In this document: positions 26,616-34,822 of the stretch, one piece after another
Layout: each line of letters opens with the position of its first letter
How positions within the stretch are numbered: the first letter of the stretch is position 1
DNA from: Roseiarcus sp036513315
GTDB lineage: Bacteria; Pseudomonadota; Alphaproteobacteria; Rhizobiales; Beijerinckiaceae
Assembly: GCA_036513315.1 (NCBI GenBank)
Contig: DATBZF010000112.1
Location: forward strand, 1-64,000
DNA: 64,000 nt
Direction of reading: 5' to 3'
Translations under genes and position numbers: made by a program
Notes under the pieces: model-generated
Told to the model about the DNA's origin: nothing
Seen by the model: the letters and a program-made list of their open reading frames with translations, nothing else
The model's database searches: none

Positions 26616-27623
26616 ATGAACATTCGCGGGTTCGGCGAGATTGACGGCGTGCCGGTCGTCGAAGTGACGATCGCCTCCAATGCGGGCGCCGTCGCAAAAA
26701 TCCTTACCTGGGGCGCTGTCTTGCGCGATCTCGTCGTGCCGACGCCGAAGGGGCCGCAACACGTCGTTCTCGGGCTCAATTCTTTGCCAGATTACCAGGC
26801 TCATTCGCCGAGCTTCGGCGCGGTGCCGGGGCGTTTCGCCAATCGCATCGCCAATGGCCGGTTTACGCTCGATGGCGCCGTTCATGTTCTCGACGTCAAG
26901 CCGGGCGAGAAACATACGCTGCATGGCGGTCCCCATGGCTATGGCAAACGCCTTTGGCAATTAGGCGACCGCTCGTCTTCATCGGTGACGTTGACGCTGC
27001 ATTCGCCAGACGGCGATGGCGGCTTTCCCGGCGCCCTGATCGCGACCTGCACCTACACGATGGTCGAGCCGGCGACCGTGCGCGTCGAACTCTCCGCCGT
27101 TTGCGACCAACCGACGGTCGTCAACCTGACGCAGCACGCCTATTTCAATCTGGACGGATCGGCCGACATTCTCGATCACGAAGTGACGCTGAACTGCGAC
27201 TTCTTCACGCCCACCGACGCCGAGTTGATCCCGACGGGGGAAATTCGCGCGGTCGCCGGCACGCCCTATGATTTCAGCAAGGCGCGCCCGGTGCGAAATT
27301 CGTCGGGGACGACCTATGACACCAATTTCATCGCGCGCAATCAGCCCGGCGAGGACGGCATGGCGCATATGGCGACTGTGCGCTCCCCCAAGAACGGCCT
27401 GCAATTGGAGCTGCACACCAGCGAGCCGGGCGTCCAATTCTATGACGCGGCGAAGCTGAATTGTCCGGTGCCGGGAATCGACGGCGCCCATTACGGCGCC
27501 CATGGCGGGCTTTGCCTGGAGCCGCAGGTTTTCCCCGATTCGCCCAATCGCCGGCATTTCTCGCCATGCGTGCTGCGTCCCGACGAAGAATATCGGCACC
27601 TCAGCGAGTTTCGCTTCACCTGA
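26616..27623 (+). CDS. galM: Aldose 1-epimerase (galactose mutarotase)
   Basis: A 335-residue mutarotase converting the alpha and beta anomers of aldoses such as galactose or glucose. The sugar-binding NRIANGRF is at about residues 72-79, the general acid His in the HTLHGG context, then LTQHAYFNLDGS, YDTNFI and near the end GLCLEPQVFPDSPN, whose Glu is the catalytic base. The ATG at 26616 follows GGGGAT at good spacing; a TTG one codon before is also in frame. Confidence 0.94.
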   Translation: MNIRGFGEIDGVPVVEVTIASNAGAVAKILTWGAVLRDLVVPTPKGPQHVVLGLNSLPDYQAHSPSFGAVPGRFANRIANGRFTLDGAVHVLDVKPGEKHTLHGGPHGYGKRLWQLGDRSSSSVTLTLHSPDGDGGFPGALIATCTYTMVEPATVRVELSAVCDQPTVVNLTQHAYFNLDGSADILDHEVTLNCDFFTPTDAELIPTGEIRAVAGTPYDFSKARPVRNSSGTTYDTNFIARNQPGEDGMAHMATVRSPKNGLQLELHTSEPGVQFYDAAKLNCPVPGIDGAHYGAHGGLCLEPQVFPDSPNRRHFSPCVLRPDEEYRHLSEFRFT

Positions 27624-27635
27624 TCTTGTCGCGGG

Positions 27636-27667
27636 CGCTCGCCAAAATAGTTCGATTCTGGCGGGCG
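27636..27667. terminator. Hairpin between convergent galM and rplI
   Basis: CGCTCGCCA (27636-27644) pairs with TGGCGGGCG (27659-27667) with one mismatch around a 14-base AT-rich loop, in the 69-base gap between convergent genes. It could stop transcription from both sides, but neither side has a good T run. Confidence 0.35.
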
Positions 27668-27692
27668 TTCCGCGGTCAAGACGAGGGGTTCG

Positions 27693-28268
27693 TCACTCCC
27701 GACCCAGGCTCTCGCCAGGACCCGCCTCGGCAAGCGCCTGGCCGACCTCAAGGCCAAGATCGTCCATCGACGTCTCTTCGCGCACCGACAGATCCTCGCC
27801 CTTCGACTGGCGCTCGGCCTGTTCCGGCGAGCGCGCGACGTTGATGGTCACCGTGGCCGAGACCTCCGGATGCAGATGCACTGGGGTCTTGTGCAGGCCA
27901 AGGGTCTTGATTGGATGCAGCAGGGTCACCTGATTGCGGTGGACCGAAATCCCGGAGGCGGTGACCGTCTCGGCAATGTCCCTGGCCGACACCGAACCAT
28001 AGAGCTGGCCGGTTTCGCCCGCCTGACGGATGATGATGAAGCTCTGGCCGTCGAGCTTCTCGGAGACCACGGCGGCTTCGTTCTTCAGTTCGAGATTGCG
28101 CGCCTCGAGCTGGTGGCGCTGGCCCTCGAACTTCTTTTTGTTGCCTTCGGTGGCGCGCAGCGCCTTGCCGCGCGGCAGCAGGAAATTGCGGGCGAACCCG
28201 TCTTTGACGCGCACAGTCTCGCCCATCTGGCCAAGCTTGGCGACGCGTTCGAGCAGAATGACTTCCAT
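27693..28268 (-). CDS. rplI: 50S ribosomal protein L9 (bL9)
   Basis: A 191-residue ribosomal protein with the N-terminal RNA-binding signature EVILLERVAKLGQMGETVRV and KDGFARNFLLPRGKA, the connecting helix, and the C-terminal domain with ETGQLYGSVSARDIAE. It is longer than the 149-residue E. coli protein because of an acidic C-terminal tail, as in other rhizobia. AAGGAGAG precedes the ATG. It closes the rpsF-rpsR-DUF2232-rplI cluster. Confidence 0.97.
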   Translation of the reverse strand: MEVILLERVAKLGQMGETVRVKDGFARNFLLPRGKALRATEGNKKKFEGQRHQLEARNLELKNEAAVVSEKLDGQSFIIIRQAGETGQLYGSVSARDIAETVTASGISVHRNQVTLLHPIKTLGLHKTPVHLHPEVSATVTINVARSPEQAERQSKGEDLSVREETSMDDLGLEVGQALAEAGPGESLGRE

Positions 28269-28292
28269 TTTTTCTCTCCTTTTGATTTCCGT

Positions 28293-29276
28293 TCAGGTTT
28301 TGACGTTGGCGGCGGCGGCGCGCCTGGCGCGCAGCGATAATAAACTCTCGATGAGGCCGACGATCGCAAGTGCGGGCAGGGACCAGCGGGCGGTGACCAT
28401 GCAGCCGAAATAGAGCGCGACAAGGACCGGTATTCGAACGGGTAGACCGCGCGAAAGCGAATGAACGACAGCGAGCCCCTGCATGACATAGGCGCATCCC
28501 ACGGCGCCAACGCCAATCCAGGCGACATATTCGCCCGAGCCATGCAGAGATAACGCGAGCCCGGCGCATAAAATCAAACCGACGCCCAGGAACTGCGGCA
28601 GGACGATCGCCTCCGGCAAGTTCGGCCAGGGGCGCTGCAACCGCTGCGACAATTGCACGGCGCGTGCGCCCGCATAGAGATTGGCGCAAAACGTCAGGCA
28701 GGTCGCCGCCGCCAGCACGGCGGGCGACAGGCGCACGATCGTCGCCGCGAAATCCTCAATGCTGACGCCGGCGGGCAAAGTCATCACGCCGTCGAGCGCG
28801 TCCGTGAGACTGGGGATCAATTGGGCGGCGACCGACGCGACGCCCTTTGAATAACCGCCATAGACGACCACGACCGACGCCAGCACGCCGGCCCCGACAA
28901 GCGCGCCGATCAATGCCGCGACGGCGACGATCCAGCCGATGGGAAACCAGGTCTTCTCGCCATTGGCGGCGGCGGCGCGCGGATAAAAACGCGCCCGCGG
29001 CCACACGGCGGCGAAACTCAAGAGCCATGCGGGCAGGGCGATTGAAGCGGCGAACACGCCGCCTGACAGCGGCTCGACCAAACCGGCGACGACGACGCTG
29101 GCGATCCCGGCCGCCACCCCGCCCATATCCAATCCCCAGCCGAGCGCGGCGATCATGATCGGCAACGGGGCGAGATAGGCGAGCATCATCGCCAGCAGCG
29201 TGCCTTTCGTCATCGCGGCGAAAAGCAGGGCCGCGGCGAGACCCGCGCCAATGGCGATACCCATGCGTTGCATCAT
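28293..29276 (-). CDS. DUF2232 multi-spanning membrane protein
   Basis: A 327-residue polytopic membrane protein with about eight hydrophobic helices, opening with GIAIGAGLAAALLFAAMTKG and carrying LAYLAPLPIMIAALGWG, the DUF2232 signature. The family is related to YybS and has no confirmed function; its place between rpsR and rplI is conserved in rhizobia. The stop is 24 bases before the rplI start, and AAGGAGAG for rplI lies in that gap. Confidence 0.87.
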   Translation of the reverse strand: MMQRMGIAIGAGLAAALLFAAMTKGTLLAMMLAYLAPLPIMIAALGWGLDMGGVAAGIASVVVAGLVEPLSGGVFAASIALPAWLLSFAAVWPRARFYPRAAAANGEKTWFPIGWIVAVAALIGALVGAGVLASVVVVYGGYSKGVASVAAQLIPSLTDALDGVMTLPAGVSIEDFAATIVRLSPAVLAAATCLTFCANLYAGARAVQLSQRLQRPWPNLPEAIVLPQFLGVGLILCAGLALSLHGSGEYVAWIGVGAVGCAYVMQGLAVVHSLSRGLPVRIPVLVALYFGCMVTARWSLPALAIVGLIESLLSLRARRAAAANVKT

Positions 29277-29418
29277 CGTCGAGCTGTCCCGCGTCCTATC
29301 GGCGGTTAGGGAAAGGTCGGCTTGCGCCGCCTCGCCCAGCCAAACCGCGCCGGCTCATCCGGCGCGATCGACCTGATCATTCGTCATTTGGGAGCGCCTC
29401 GGCGCGCCCGGATTGGGC

Positions 29419-29655
29419 TTATCGGATCACGTAAGGCAGCAAGCCAAGGAAGCGCGCACGTTTGATCGCCTGAGCGAGCTCGCGTTGCTTTTTGGCGGAA
29501 ACCGCGGTGATGCGCGAAGGCACGATCTTGCCACGCTCGGAAATATACCGGGAGAGCAGGCGCGTGTCCTTGTAGTCGATCTTGGGCGCATTCGGGCCCG
29601 AGAAGGGGCAGGTCTTGCGACGGCGGAAGAAGGGGCGGCGCGGGGCGGTCGACAT
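29419..29655 (-). CDS. rpsR: 30S ribosomal protein S18 (bS18)
   Basis: A 78-residue ribosomal protein with the family pattern RRPFFRRRKTCPFSG, IDYKDTRLLSRYISERGKI and a C-terminal AIKRARFLGLLPYV. It binds the 30S platform next to S6. The ATG shares one base with the rpsF stop (TGATG), so translation is probably coupled, giving equal amounts of the two partners. Confidence 0.98.
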   Translation of the reverse strand: MSTAPRRPFFRRRKTCPFSGPNAPKIDYKDTRLLSRYISERGKIVPSRITAVSAKKQRELAQAIKRARFLGLLPYVIR

Positions 29656-30110
29656 CAGAAAGCTCCTCCTGGAGCGGCATCGTCACGAGGGCGGCGGGGG
29701 CGGTCCGGGCGGTCGCCGCGGTCGGGCCGGTCGCCACGATCGAACCTGGGGCCGCGGCGCTCGCCGCGATCATCGCGGTCGGCGTCGTCGCGCTTGCGCA
29801 GCATCGCCGATTGGCCTTCTTCATGTTCGTCGACGCGCAGTGTGAGATAGCGGATCACGTCCTCGTTGAGGCCGAGTTGGCGCTCCATTTCGACGACGGC
29901 CGCCGAGGGCGCGTCGATGTTGAGCAACGAGAAGTGCGCCTTGCGGTTCTTCTTGACGCGAAAAGCGAGGGACTTCACGCCCCAATATTCGACCTTGGAC
30001 ACGGAACCGCCATGGGCAGCCAGAATGCCCTTAAGCTGTTCGGTCAGTGCTTCGACTTGCTGGGCGGTCACGTCCTGACGCGCCATATAGACATGCTCGT
30101 AGAGAGCCAT
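29655..30110 (-). CDS. rpsF: 30S ribosomal protein S6 (bS6)
   Basis: A 151-residue ribosomal protein. The core domain shows ALYEHVYMARQDVTAQQVEAL, YWGVKSLAFRVKKNRKAH and the terminal VIRYLTLRVDEH. After about residue 105 comes a charged tail with tandem RGDRPD-type repeats (three near-copies), a common low-complexity extension in rhizobial S6. The frame is open 72 codons upstream, but the ATG at 30110 matches the family N-terminus and has AAGGAAAGAAAGGCTC ahead. Confidence 0.97.
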   Translation of the reverse strand: MALYEHVYMARQDVTAQQVEALTEQLKGILAAHGGSVSKVEYWGVKSLAFRVKKNRKAHFSLLNIDAPSAAVVEMERQLGLNEDVIRYLTLRVDEHEEGQSAMLRKRDDADRDDRGERRGPRFDRGDRPDRGDRPDRPRRPRDDAAPGGAF

Positions 30111-30353
30111 GATGAGCCTTTCTTTCCTTTGCGCATGCGACCCACGCTGAGCCCTTCGAGCCCGAGGAAAGGCTCGACCGGATCTATCGAAGGCGGGAAC
30201 ACGGGAAGCCGGGCCGGCAAGCCCTGCATGACGCGGCGAACAACGCCAGCCATACCTTCCGTTCAGCCCCCAGCGGGACGCATCGACTGGCGCGCTTATA
30301 GGGCAGGCGGGCGCGAGTGCAAGCAAAATCGACAGGAGGGGCCAGTCGATCGC

Positions 30354-31109
30354 CTATTCCGGCCCGTGAAACGACAAAACCGCGTCCTGCGGGAAATCGT
30401 AGAGCTTGCCGGTTTCCTGCCAGCGCGGCGAACACATTTCGACTATTTTTGGCGCCAGCTCCTCCGGCGCGCGCAAAGTCAGCGGGTCTTCGCCCGGCAT
30501 GGCCGCGGCGCGCATCCGGGTGCGGAGCGGACCCGGATTGACCAGCATGACGCGGATTCCTGAAGTATTGACGGTTTCGGCGGCATAGGTGCGGGCGAGC
30601 GCGTCGAGCGCGGCTTTTGAGACGGCATAGGGGCCCCAATAGGCGCGCATCTGGCTGCGATGGCCCGCTCCGGAAGAAATGAACACGACGCGGCCGGCGC
30701 TTGAGGCTCGCAACAGCGGATCGAGCGCCCGAATGAGCCGCCAGTTGGCGGTGACGTTGACGGCAAGGACGTCGTCCCATGGTTTGGGGTCGACGTGATG
30801 AAGCGGCGACAGCGGGCCAAGCAGGCCCGCATTGCCGATCAGCGCATCAAGACGGCCCCATCGCTGGAAAACGGCCTCGCCGAGCCGGTCGATGGCGCCA
30901 TAGTCACGCAAATCGCAGGGAACCAGCGTCACGGGGCTTTGCTCGCCCGGCCGCAAGGCGCGAATCTCGTCGTCAAGCGCCTCGAGCGCGCCCTGCGTGC
31001 GCGCCAAGGCGATGATATGCGCGCCCGCTTTTGCAAGGGCTATGGCGACCGCACGGCCAATGCCGCGGGAGGCGCCGGTAACGAGGGCGACCCGGCTTTG
31101 ATCATTCAT
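30354..31109 (-). CDS. Short-chain dehydrogenase/reductase
   Basis: A 251-residue NAD(P)-dependent SDR enzyme. The Rossmann motif VTGASRGIGRAVAIALAKAG is at the N-terminus, GNAGLLGPLSPL follows, and the catalytic Ser-Tyr-Lys set is visible in FISSGAGHR and YWGPYAVSKAAL. Its PGPLRTRMRAAAMPGEDP loop matches a group annotated only as SDR oxidoreductase in rhizobia. Substrate unknown. It stands alone between rpsF and ihfA. Confidence 0.9.
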   Translation of the reverse strand: MNDQSRVALVTGASRGIGRAVAIALAKAGAHIIALARTQGALEALDDEIRALRPGEQSPVTLVPCDLRDYGAIDRLGEAVFQRWGRLDALIGNAGLLGPLSPLHHVDPKPWDDVLAVNVTANWRLIRALDPLLRASSAGRVVFISSGAGHRSQMRAYWGPYAVSKAALDALARTYAAETVNTSGIRVMLVNPGPLRTRMRAAAMPGEDPLTLRAPEELAPKIVEMCSPRWQETGKLYDFPQDAVLSFHGPE

Positions 31110-31346
31110 TTCTTCAACACCATGACGCTTTTTGAGTGGGCCAATCGCCTTCAGATCCGTGGATTTTCAGCAAGGCGCCGTTCGCTTTATAGAAATTTTG
31201 GCCGCAAGCCTATCGACCCGGTTTCAATTCCGTCTCGTTATGCTCTAAGGTATCCCCTCCATTGGTCGCCGGCTCCGATTGACGGGCGCAATGGCATGGA
31301 GGCGCTGGACCAGGCTCTTCAGGCGGAAATTGAGTTGGGGATTAGC

Positions 31347-31682
31347 ATGTCCGAGCAGAAGATTGGCCGCCATTCCGCGCGCACCATAACGCGCGCGGAT
31401 TTGTCGGAGGCGGTTTATCAGCGCGTAGGTCTGTCGCGCACCGAGTCTTCCGATTTGGTGCAAACGGTTCTCGATGAAATATGCGACGCCGCGGCGCGCG
31501 GAGAGACGGTGAAACTGTCTTCATTTGGTTCCTTTGTCGTGCGCTCGAAAGGCCAGCGCATCGGCCGCAACCCGAAGACCGGCGTCGAAGTGCCGATCCT
31601 TCCGCGGCGCGTGATGGTTTTCAAGCCTTCGAACGTCTTGAAGTCGCGGATCAACGGCGGCAACGGTATGGAAAAAGACTGA
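31347..31682 (+). CDS. ihfA: Integration host factor subunit alpha
   Basis: A 111-residue HU/IHF-fold DNA-bending protein. It has TITRADLSEAVYQRVGLS, TVKLSSFGSFVVRSKGQRIGRNPKTG and VPILPRRVMVFKPS, the beta-arm with the intercalating Pro. The ATG at 31347 has GGGGA six bases ahead; an upstream ATG at 31296 in frame is possible but adds a non-conserved leader. IHF assists sigma-54 promoters such as those used by NtrC. In many rhizobia plsX-fabH precede ihfA; here they do not. Confidence 0.96.
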   Translation: MSEQKIGRHSARTITRADLSEAVYQRVGLSRTESSDLVQTVLDEICDAAARGETVKLSSFGSFVVRSKGQRIGRNPKTGVEVPILPRRVMVFKPSNVLKSRINGGNGMEKD

Positions 31683-31715
31683 TCCGCTCGGCAATGAACG
31701 CTAGCGCGAGGGGAC

Positions 31716-32204
31716 ATGGACAAGAGTCCTGACGCATTCCGCACCATCAGCGAAGCGGCTGAGGATCTGGATCTCCCGCAACACGTGCTGCGCTTCTGGG
31801 AAACCCGATTTCCGCAGATCAAACCGCTCAAACGCGGGGGCGGGCGCCGATACTATCGTCCCGACGACGTCGAGCTTTTGCGTGTCATCAAACAGCTCCT
31901 CTACGGAGAGGGATACACGATCAAGGGCGTTCAGAAGCTGTTCAAGGAGCAGGGCGCGCGCACCGTCGCCGCCGCAACGCAGACCCATACCATCTCGGAT
32001 GCTGACGCCAGCCCGCCGCCTTCCGGACAAGCCGGGTTTGTCGGCGGAGCCATGGAGGACGATGCGCCTGACGCGCCCGACGACAGGGCAGGATCGGCGA
32101 ATTCTCGCGCGGCTCTTTCTTTGGCCGACTTGCAGGCGCTGCGCGCCGCGCTTGGCGATATCAGCGAGGGCGAGCGCATTCTTGCGCTCGCCCGCGGAGG
32201 TTAG
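31716..32204 (+). CDS. MerR-family transcriptional regulator
   Basis: A 162-residue regulator. The N-terminal winged helix shows TISEAAEDLDLPQHVLRFWE, the FPQIKPLKRGGGRRYYRPDD wing and VELLRVIKQLLYGEGYTIKG. The C-terminal half is low complexity and acidic, ending in a helix (SLADLQALRAALGDISEG), with no metal-binding cysteines. The ihfA-merR-tRNA-Pro order is conserved in rhizobia, but the regulon is unknown to me. It lies 33 bases after ihfA. Confidence 0.93.
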   Translation: MDKSPDAFRTISEAAEDLDLPQHVLRFWETRFPQIKPLKRGGGRRYYRPDDVELLRVIKQLLYGEGYTIKGVQKLFKEQGARTVAAATQTHTISDADASPPPSGQAGFVGGAMEDDAPDAPDDRAGSANSRAALSLADLQALRAALGDISEGERILALARGG

Positions 32205-32263
32205 CGGCGATTCTCAAGCGGCGCATTGCATGTGCGGAGCCGCTTCACTATAAGGGCCACCGT

Positions 32264-32341
32264 CGGAGTGTAGCGCAGCCCGGTTAGCGCACTTGTCTGG
32301 GGGACAAGGGGTCGTGGGTTCGAATCCCGCCACTCCGACCA
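32264..32341 (+). tRNA. tRNA-Pro (anticodon GGG)
   Basis: A 78-base cloverleaf: acceptor CGGAGTG (32264-32270) pairs with CACTCCG (32331-32337), anticodon stem CTTGT/ACAAG with loop CTGGGGG giving anticodon GGG, T-loop GGTTCGAATCC, and an encoded CCA at 32339-32341. It reads proline CCC and CCU codons. It sits after the MerR gene, its usual rhizobial place. Confidence 0.97.
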
Positions 32342-32490
32342 TTCCCCCCATTCGTCCGGACCGTCGCCGGCGCCTTGCAGCCTTGCAGGTTCGTCCGAAA
32401 AATCCACGAACTTCGTTAAGCCAATCTTTCAATTTCCCGGCGCATAAATTGAGTTGGGATCACGCGGGGTTCCGGCGACGAGGTGAGGTT

Positions 32491-33312
32491 TTGCGACCGA
32501 ATTTTATAGCGCGCATATTCAGCACGTCGATCAAAAGCAAGCGCGAGCTCACCAGCTACGTCGTCGGCGTCACCGCGGTCTGCGTCGCGATCGCTTTGGC
32601 GGTCGATGTCGCCAATCAATTGACTTTCTTCGTCGACTGGGCGACCTGCCTGCGGTCCTGGGCCATCACGATCACATTGGTCCTTGCGCTGGCGGTTCCG
32701 ATAGCGCGCACGATCGGCAATGCGCATCTCAGGCTCTATCAGGCCAAATTGCTGGCCGACGAGCTCAGCCGCACCGATCAGCTCACCGGCCTGCCCAATC
32801 GCCGGGCGTTGATGGAGGCGGTCTATACCGCAAAGCTGGAAGCGCTGGCCCTGGTGATCGTCGACATCGATCGGTTCAAGCGCGTCAACGATACGCACGG
32901 CCATCTCGTCGGCGATGCGGTCATCCGATCGGTCGGCCAGATGATGGCGGGCGATTTCAAAGGGATCGGGCAGGTCGCGCGGGTAGGGGGCGAGGAATTC
33001 GCGCTGATTTCGTCAGGCGCGTCGTCCCAATCCCTGACATCGGCGCTGACCGCCTTTTGCGAGAGGGTGCGGTCGACGCCGGTGCTGACCAATGGCGTCG
33101 CGGTTCGCGTAACCGTTTCGGCCGGCATCGCGCTGCGACGGCGGGATGAGACATTCGACCAGCTCTATTCGGCGGCGGACCGGGCGCTCTATGCGGCGAA
33201 GGCGGCGGGGCGGAACCGCGTGCGATTTTCCGACGGGGGCGAGCAATCCCGCGACAGGGACGCGATCGAACCACCCGAAGCCGATTCGGGCCGGTTCTCT
33301 TTGAGCGCCTAG
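32491..33312 (+). CDS. Membrane diguanylate cyclase (GGDEF protein)
   Basis: A 273-residue enzyme predicted to make the second messenger cyclic di-GMP. Two membrane helices lie at about residues 20-40 and 50-70, followed by a GGDEF domain: DQLTGLPNRRAL, VDIDRFKRVNDTHGH, the active-site RVGGEEFAL, and ETFDQLYSAADRALYAAK. No RxxD inhibitory site is evident before the GGEEF. The start is a TTG at 32491 with GAGGTG five bases ahead; the frame stays open into the tRNA gene, so the longer form is unlikely. Confidence 0.85.
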   Translation: MRPNFIARIFSTSIKSKRELTSYVVGVTAVCVAIALAVDVANQLTFFVDWATCLRSWAITITLVLALAVPIARTIGNAHLRLYQAKLLADELSRTDQLTGLPNRRALMEAVYTAKLEALALVIVDIDRFKRVNDTHGHLVGDAVIRSVGQMMAGDFKGIGQVARVGGEEFALISSGASSQSLTSALTAFCERVRSTPVLTNGVAVRVTVSAGIALRRRDETFDQLYSAADRALYAAKAAGRNRVRFSDGGEQSRDRDAIEPPEADSGRFSLSA

Positions 33313-33497
33313 TGGAAGTAGCGGTGGATGCCGTTGCTTGGGTTCCCGCGCTTCATTGATGCCTGACCGCTGAAGTCGATGGCGCGGAAATCGCCACTGG
33401 CCGGCCGGGGCGGCCGTACGAATGCAGAGATAGCCCGCATTGCGACCGAGGCGCGATAATGTTCTTTTTCCCTTTCCAGCTCGCGAGTCACCGAATA

Positions 33498-33662
33498 TCG
33501 GTGATCAGGTCGGTCGGCCACATGATGGCGGCCTCGGCGAACCAGTCCTGGCGGCGGCGCTGTCTGAGAGAGGGGCGCAGCCGTGCGCTGGTGCTGGTGC
33601 TGGTCGATGGTCTGACGGCGTGCGTGACCGTTTCGGCCGACATAGCCTTGCGACGGCAGGGG
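33498..33662 (+). pseudogene. Fragment of a second GGDEF gene (5' side of the break)
   Basis: Translated, this stretch reads VIRSVGHMMA, then LREGRSRALVL and CVTVSADIALRR, matching VIRSVGQMMA, CERVRSTPVLT and RVTVSAGIALRR in the intact GGDEF protein just upstream. The GGEEF region between is deleted. The similarity stops at 33662, and the continuation is found on the other strand at 34291. So this is a decayed paralogue broken by a rearrangement. Confidence 0.6.
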
Positions 33663-33696
33663 TTAGCTGTTTGAGCTAATTGAGTCCGGACCCTGG

Positions 33697-33969
33697 TTAT
33701 TTTTCATCTTTGAATGCATCGGGATACCCAGCCCTGAGCATGTCCAAACATGCCGTATTTTTTATGCATCTGAAAGCATCGTTTTTTTCCCGACCGGTGA
33801 AAGACTGAACCTCCTCGCCAAAAATGCGATTGAGAAGTGCCATTCCTTTGAACGCGTCGTCGTAGAAACCGACTCCCATCCCGAGCGCTGGCGTCGCTCC
33901 TTGTACTGCCATCATCAGTGCGGTTACGCCGAGGCCGACGGCTCCCATCTTGATACGTCGCATGTCCAT
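33697..33969 (-). CDS. Small secreted protein of unknown function
   Basis: A 90-residue protein with a clear signal peptide: basic MDMRRIK, a hydrophobic core VGLGVTALMMAV, and a probable Ala-x-Ala-like cleavage near PALG, leaving about 60 residues. The mature part has two cysteines in FRCIKNTACLDM and charged ends. AAGGGAGCA eight bases before the ATG supports translation. No family recognised. It lies inside the segment between the two pieces of the broken GGDEF paralogue. Confidence 0.7.
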   Translation of the reverse strand: MDMRRIKMGAVGLGVTALMMAVQGATPALGMGVGFYDDAFKGMALLNRIFGEEVQSFTGREKNDAFRCIKNTACLDMLRAGYPDAFKDEK

Positions 33970-34196
33970 GTTTGCTGCTCCCTTGGATGTGTTTTATAAC
34001 CAACGGCATTAATATCGATACCATAACGTGCTTTTATGAATCGTAATATCAACGTTGAGCTTCGTCAAGAGACAGCGCAAAAGGCGATTGCCGTGGCTTC
34101 CGCCTGGGCGCATCGATTCGGACGCTCGACGGAGGGTGACCCGACGGTGGGGTAGGCATCACCAAGCAGCGGGCGAGATATTCGAAATTTGGGTCA

Positions 34197-34291
34197 CCGC
34201 GAGTTGAGATGGCAAGCGATTTTGACCCGCGGTCTTCGCCGCATAGATAGCGCGGCCCGCCACGGGATAGAGCTGGTCGAATGTCTCAGCC
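34197..34291 (-). pseudogene. Fragment of a second GGDEF gene (3' side of the break)
   Basis: Read on the minus strand it encodes ETFDQLYPVAGRAIYAAK followed by TAGQNR, against ETFDQLYSAADRALYAAK and AAGRNR in the intact GGDEF protein; twenty-plus bases at the start are identical. The similarity begins exactly where the plus-strand fragment at 33498-33662 stops, so the two look like one gene split with inversion. Confidence 0.6.
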
Positions 34292-34306
34292 CTTCGGGCA
34301 CAATGG

Positions 34307-34591
34307 TCAGTCGAGGAAGGGAATGTCGCCTTCGTCCGCGAACGCGAAGGCATGTCTCACTTTCATAGCCGGCACAGCAGCCGCCTCCGCGGGCAGGGCA
34401 AGAGCATTTTCAAGGTCGGCTGAAGGCCTGTAGGGGGCCGTCTGTATGATAGACCTGAGCAACCGAAAAATCTGGCGCGGCGTCACACGCATCAATCGCG
34501 CGGCCTCGCTAATCCCATTGCGTTCCGCCAGCACATCACGGATCACATGAACCCGGTCGATCTCCGTTCGGCTCATCGACAGCACCGCCAT
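34307..34591 (-). pseudogene. Truncated transposase N-terminus (ISNCY-like)
   Basis: The first 50 residues read SMSRTEIDRVHVIRDVLAER and ISEAARLMRVTPRQIFRLLR, the N-terminal helix-turn-helix of ISNCY-type transposases. After about residue 50 the sequence no longer resembles a transposase and stops at 94 residues, so the DDE catalytic domain is missing. It lies next to the 3' GGDEF fragment, and is probably what remains of the element that broke that gene. The 34592-34822 stretch upstream is AT-rich and holds no gene I can support. Confidence 0.6.
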
Positions 34592-34822
34592 CAGTCAAAT
34601 CTCCCCAGGCGCCACGCCTCAGACTGAGTGACATCTCTAATGGGGAGAACAGTGACCTTTCTAACGAGAGTCTACTTTTGTGATTCGCATAATGTATATT
34701 ATGGAACCTAAAGAGATGCCCGGCGCAACGCAGCGGCCGAACTATTGATATCAAATTTCATCGGTCAATCATATGGATATGCACGTATCCTCGCGCTTGT
34801 TGTCACCGACGCCATCGCGCGG

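Noticed and set aside
33309..33521. A 70-codon minus-strand ORF at the end of the GGDEF gene
   Set aside because: It overlaps the GGDEF stop and the decayed paralogue, and shows no family or ribosome site.
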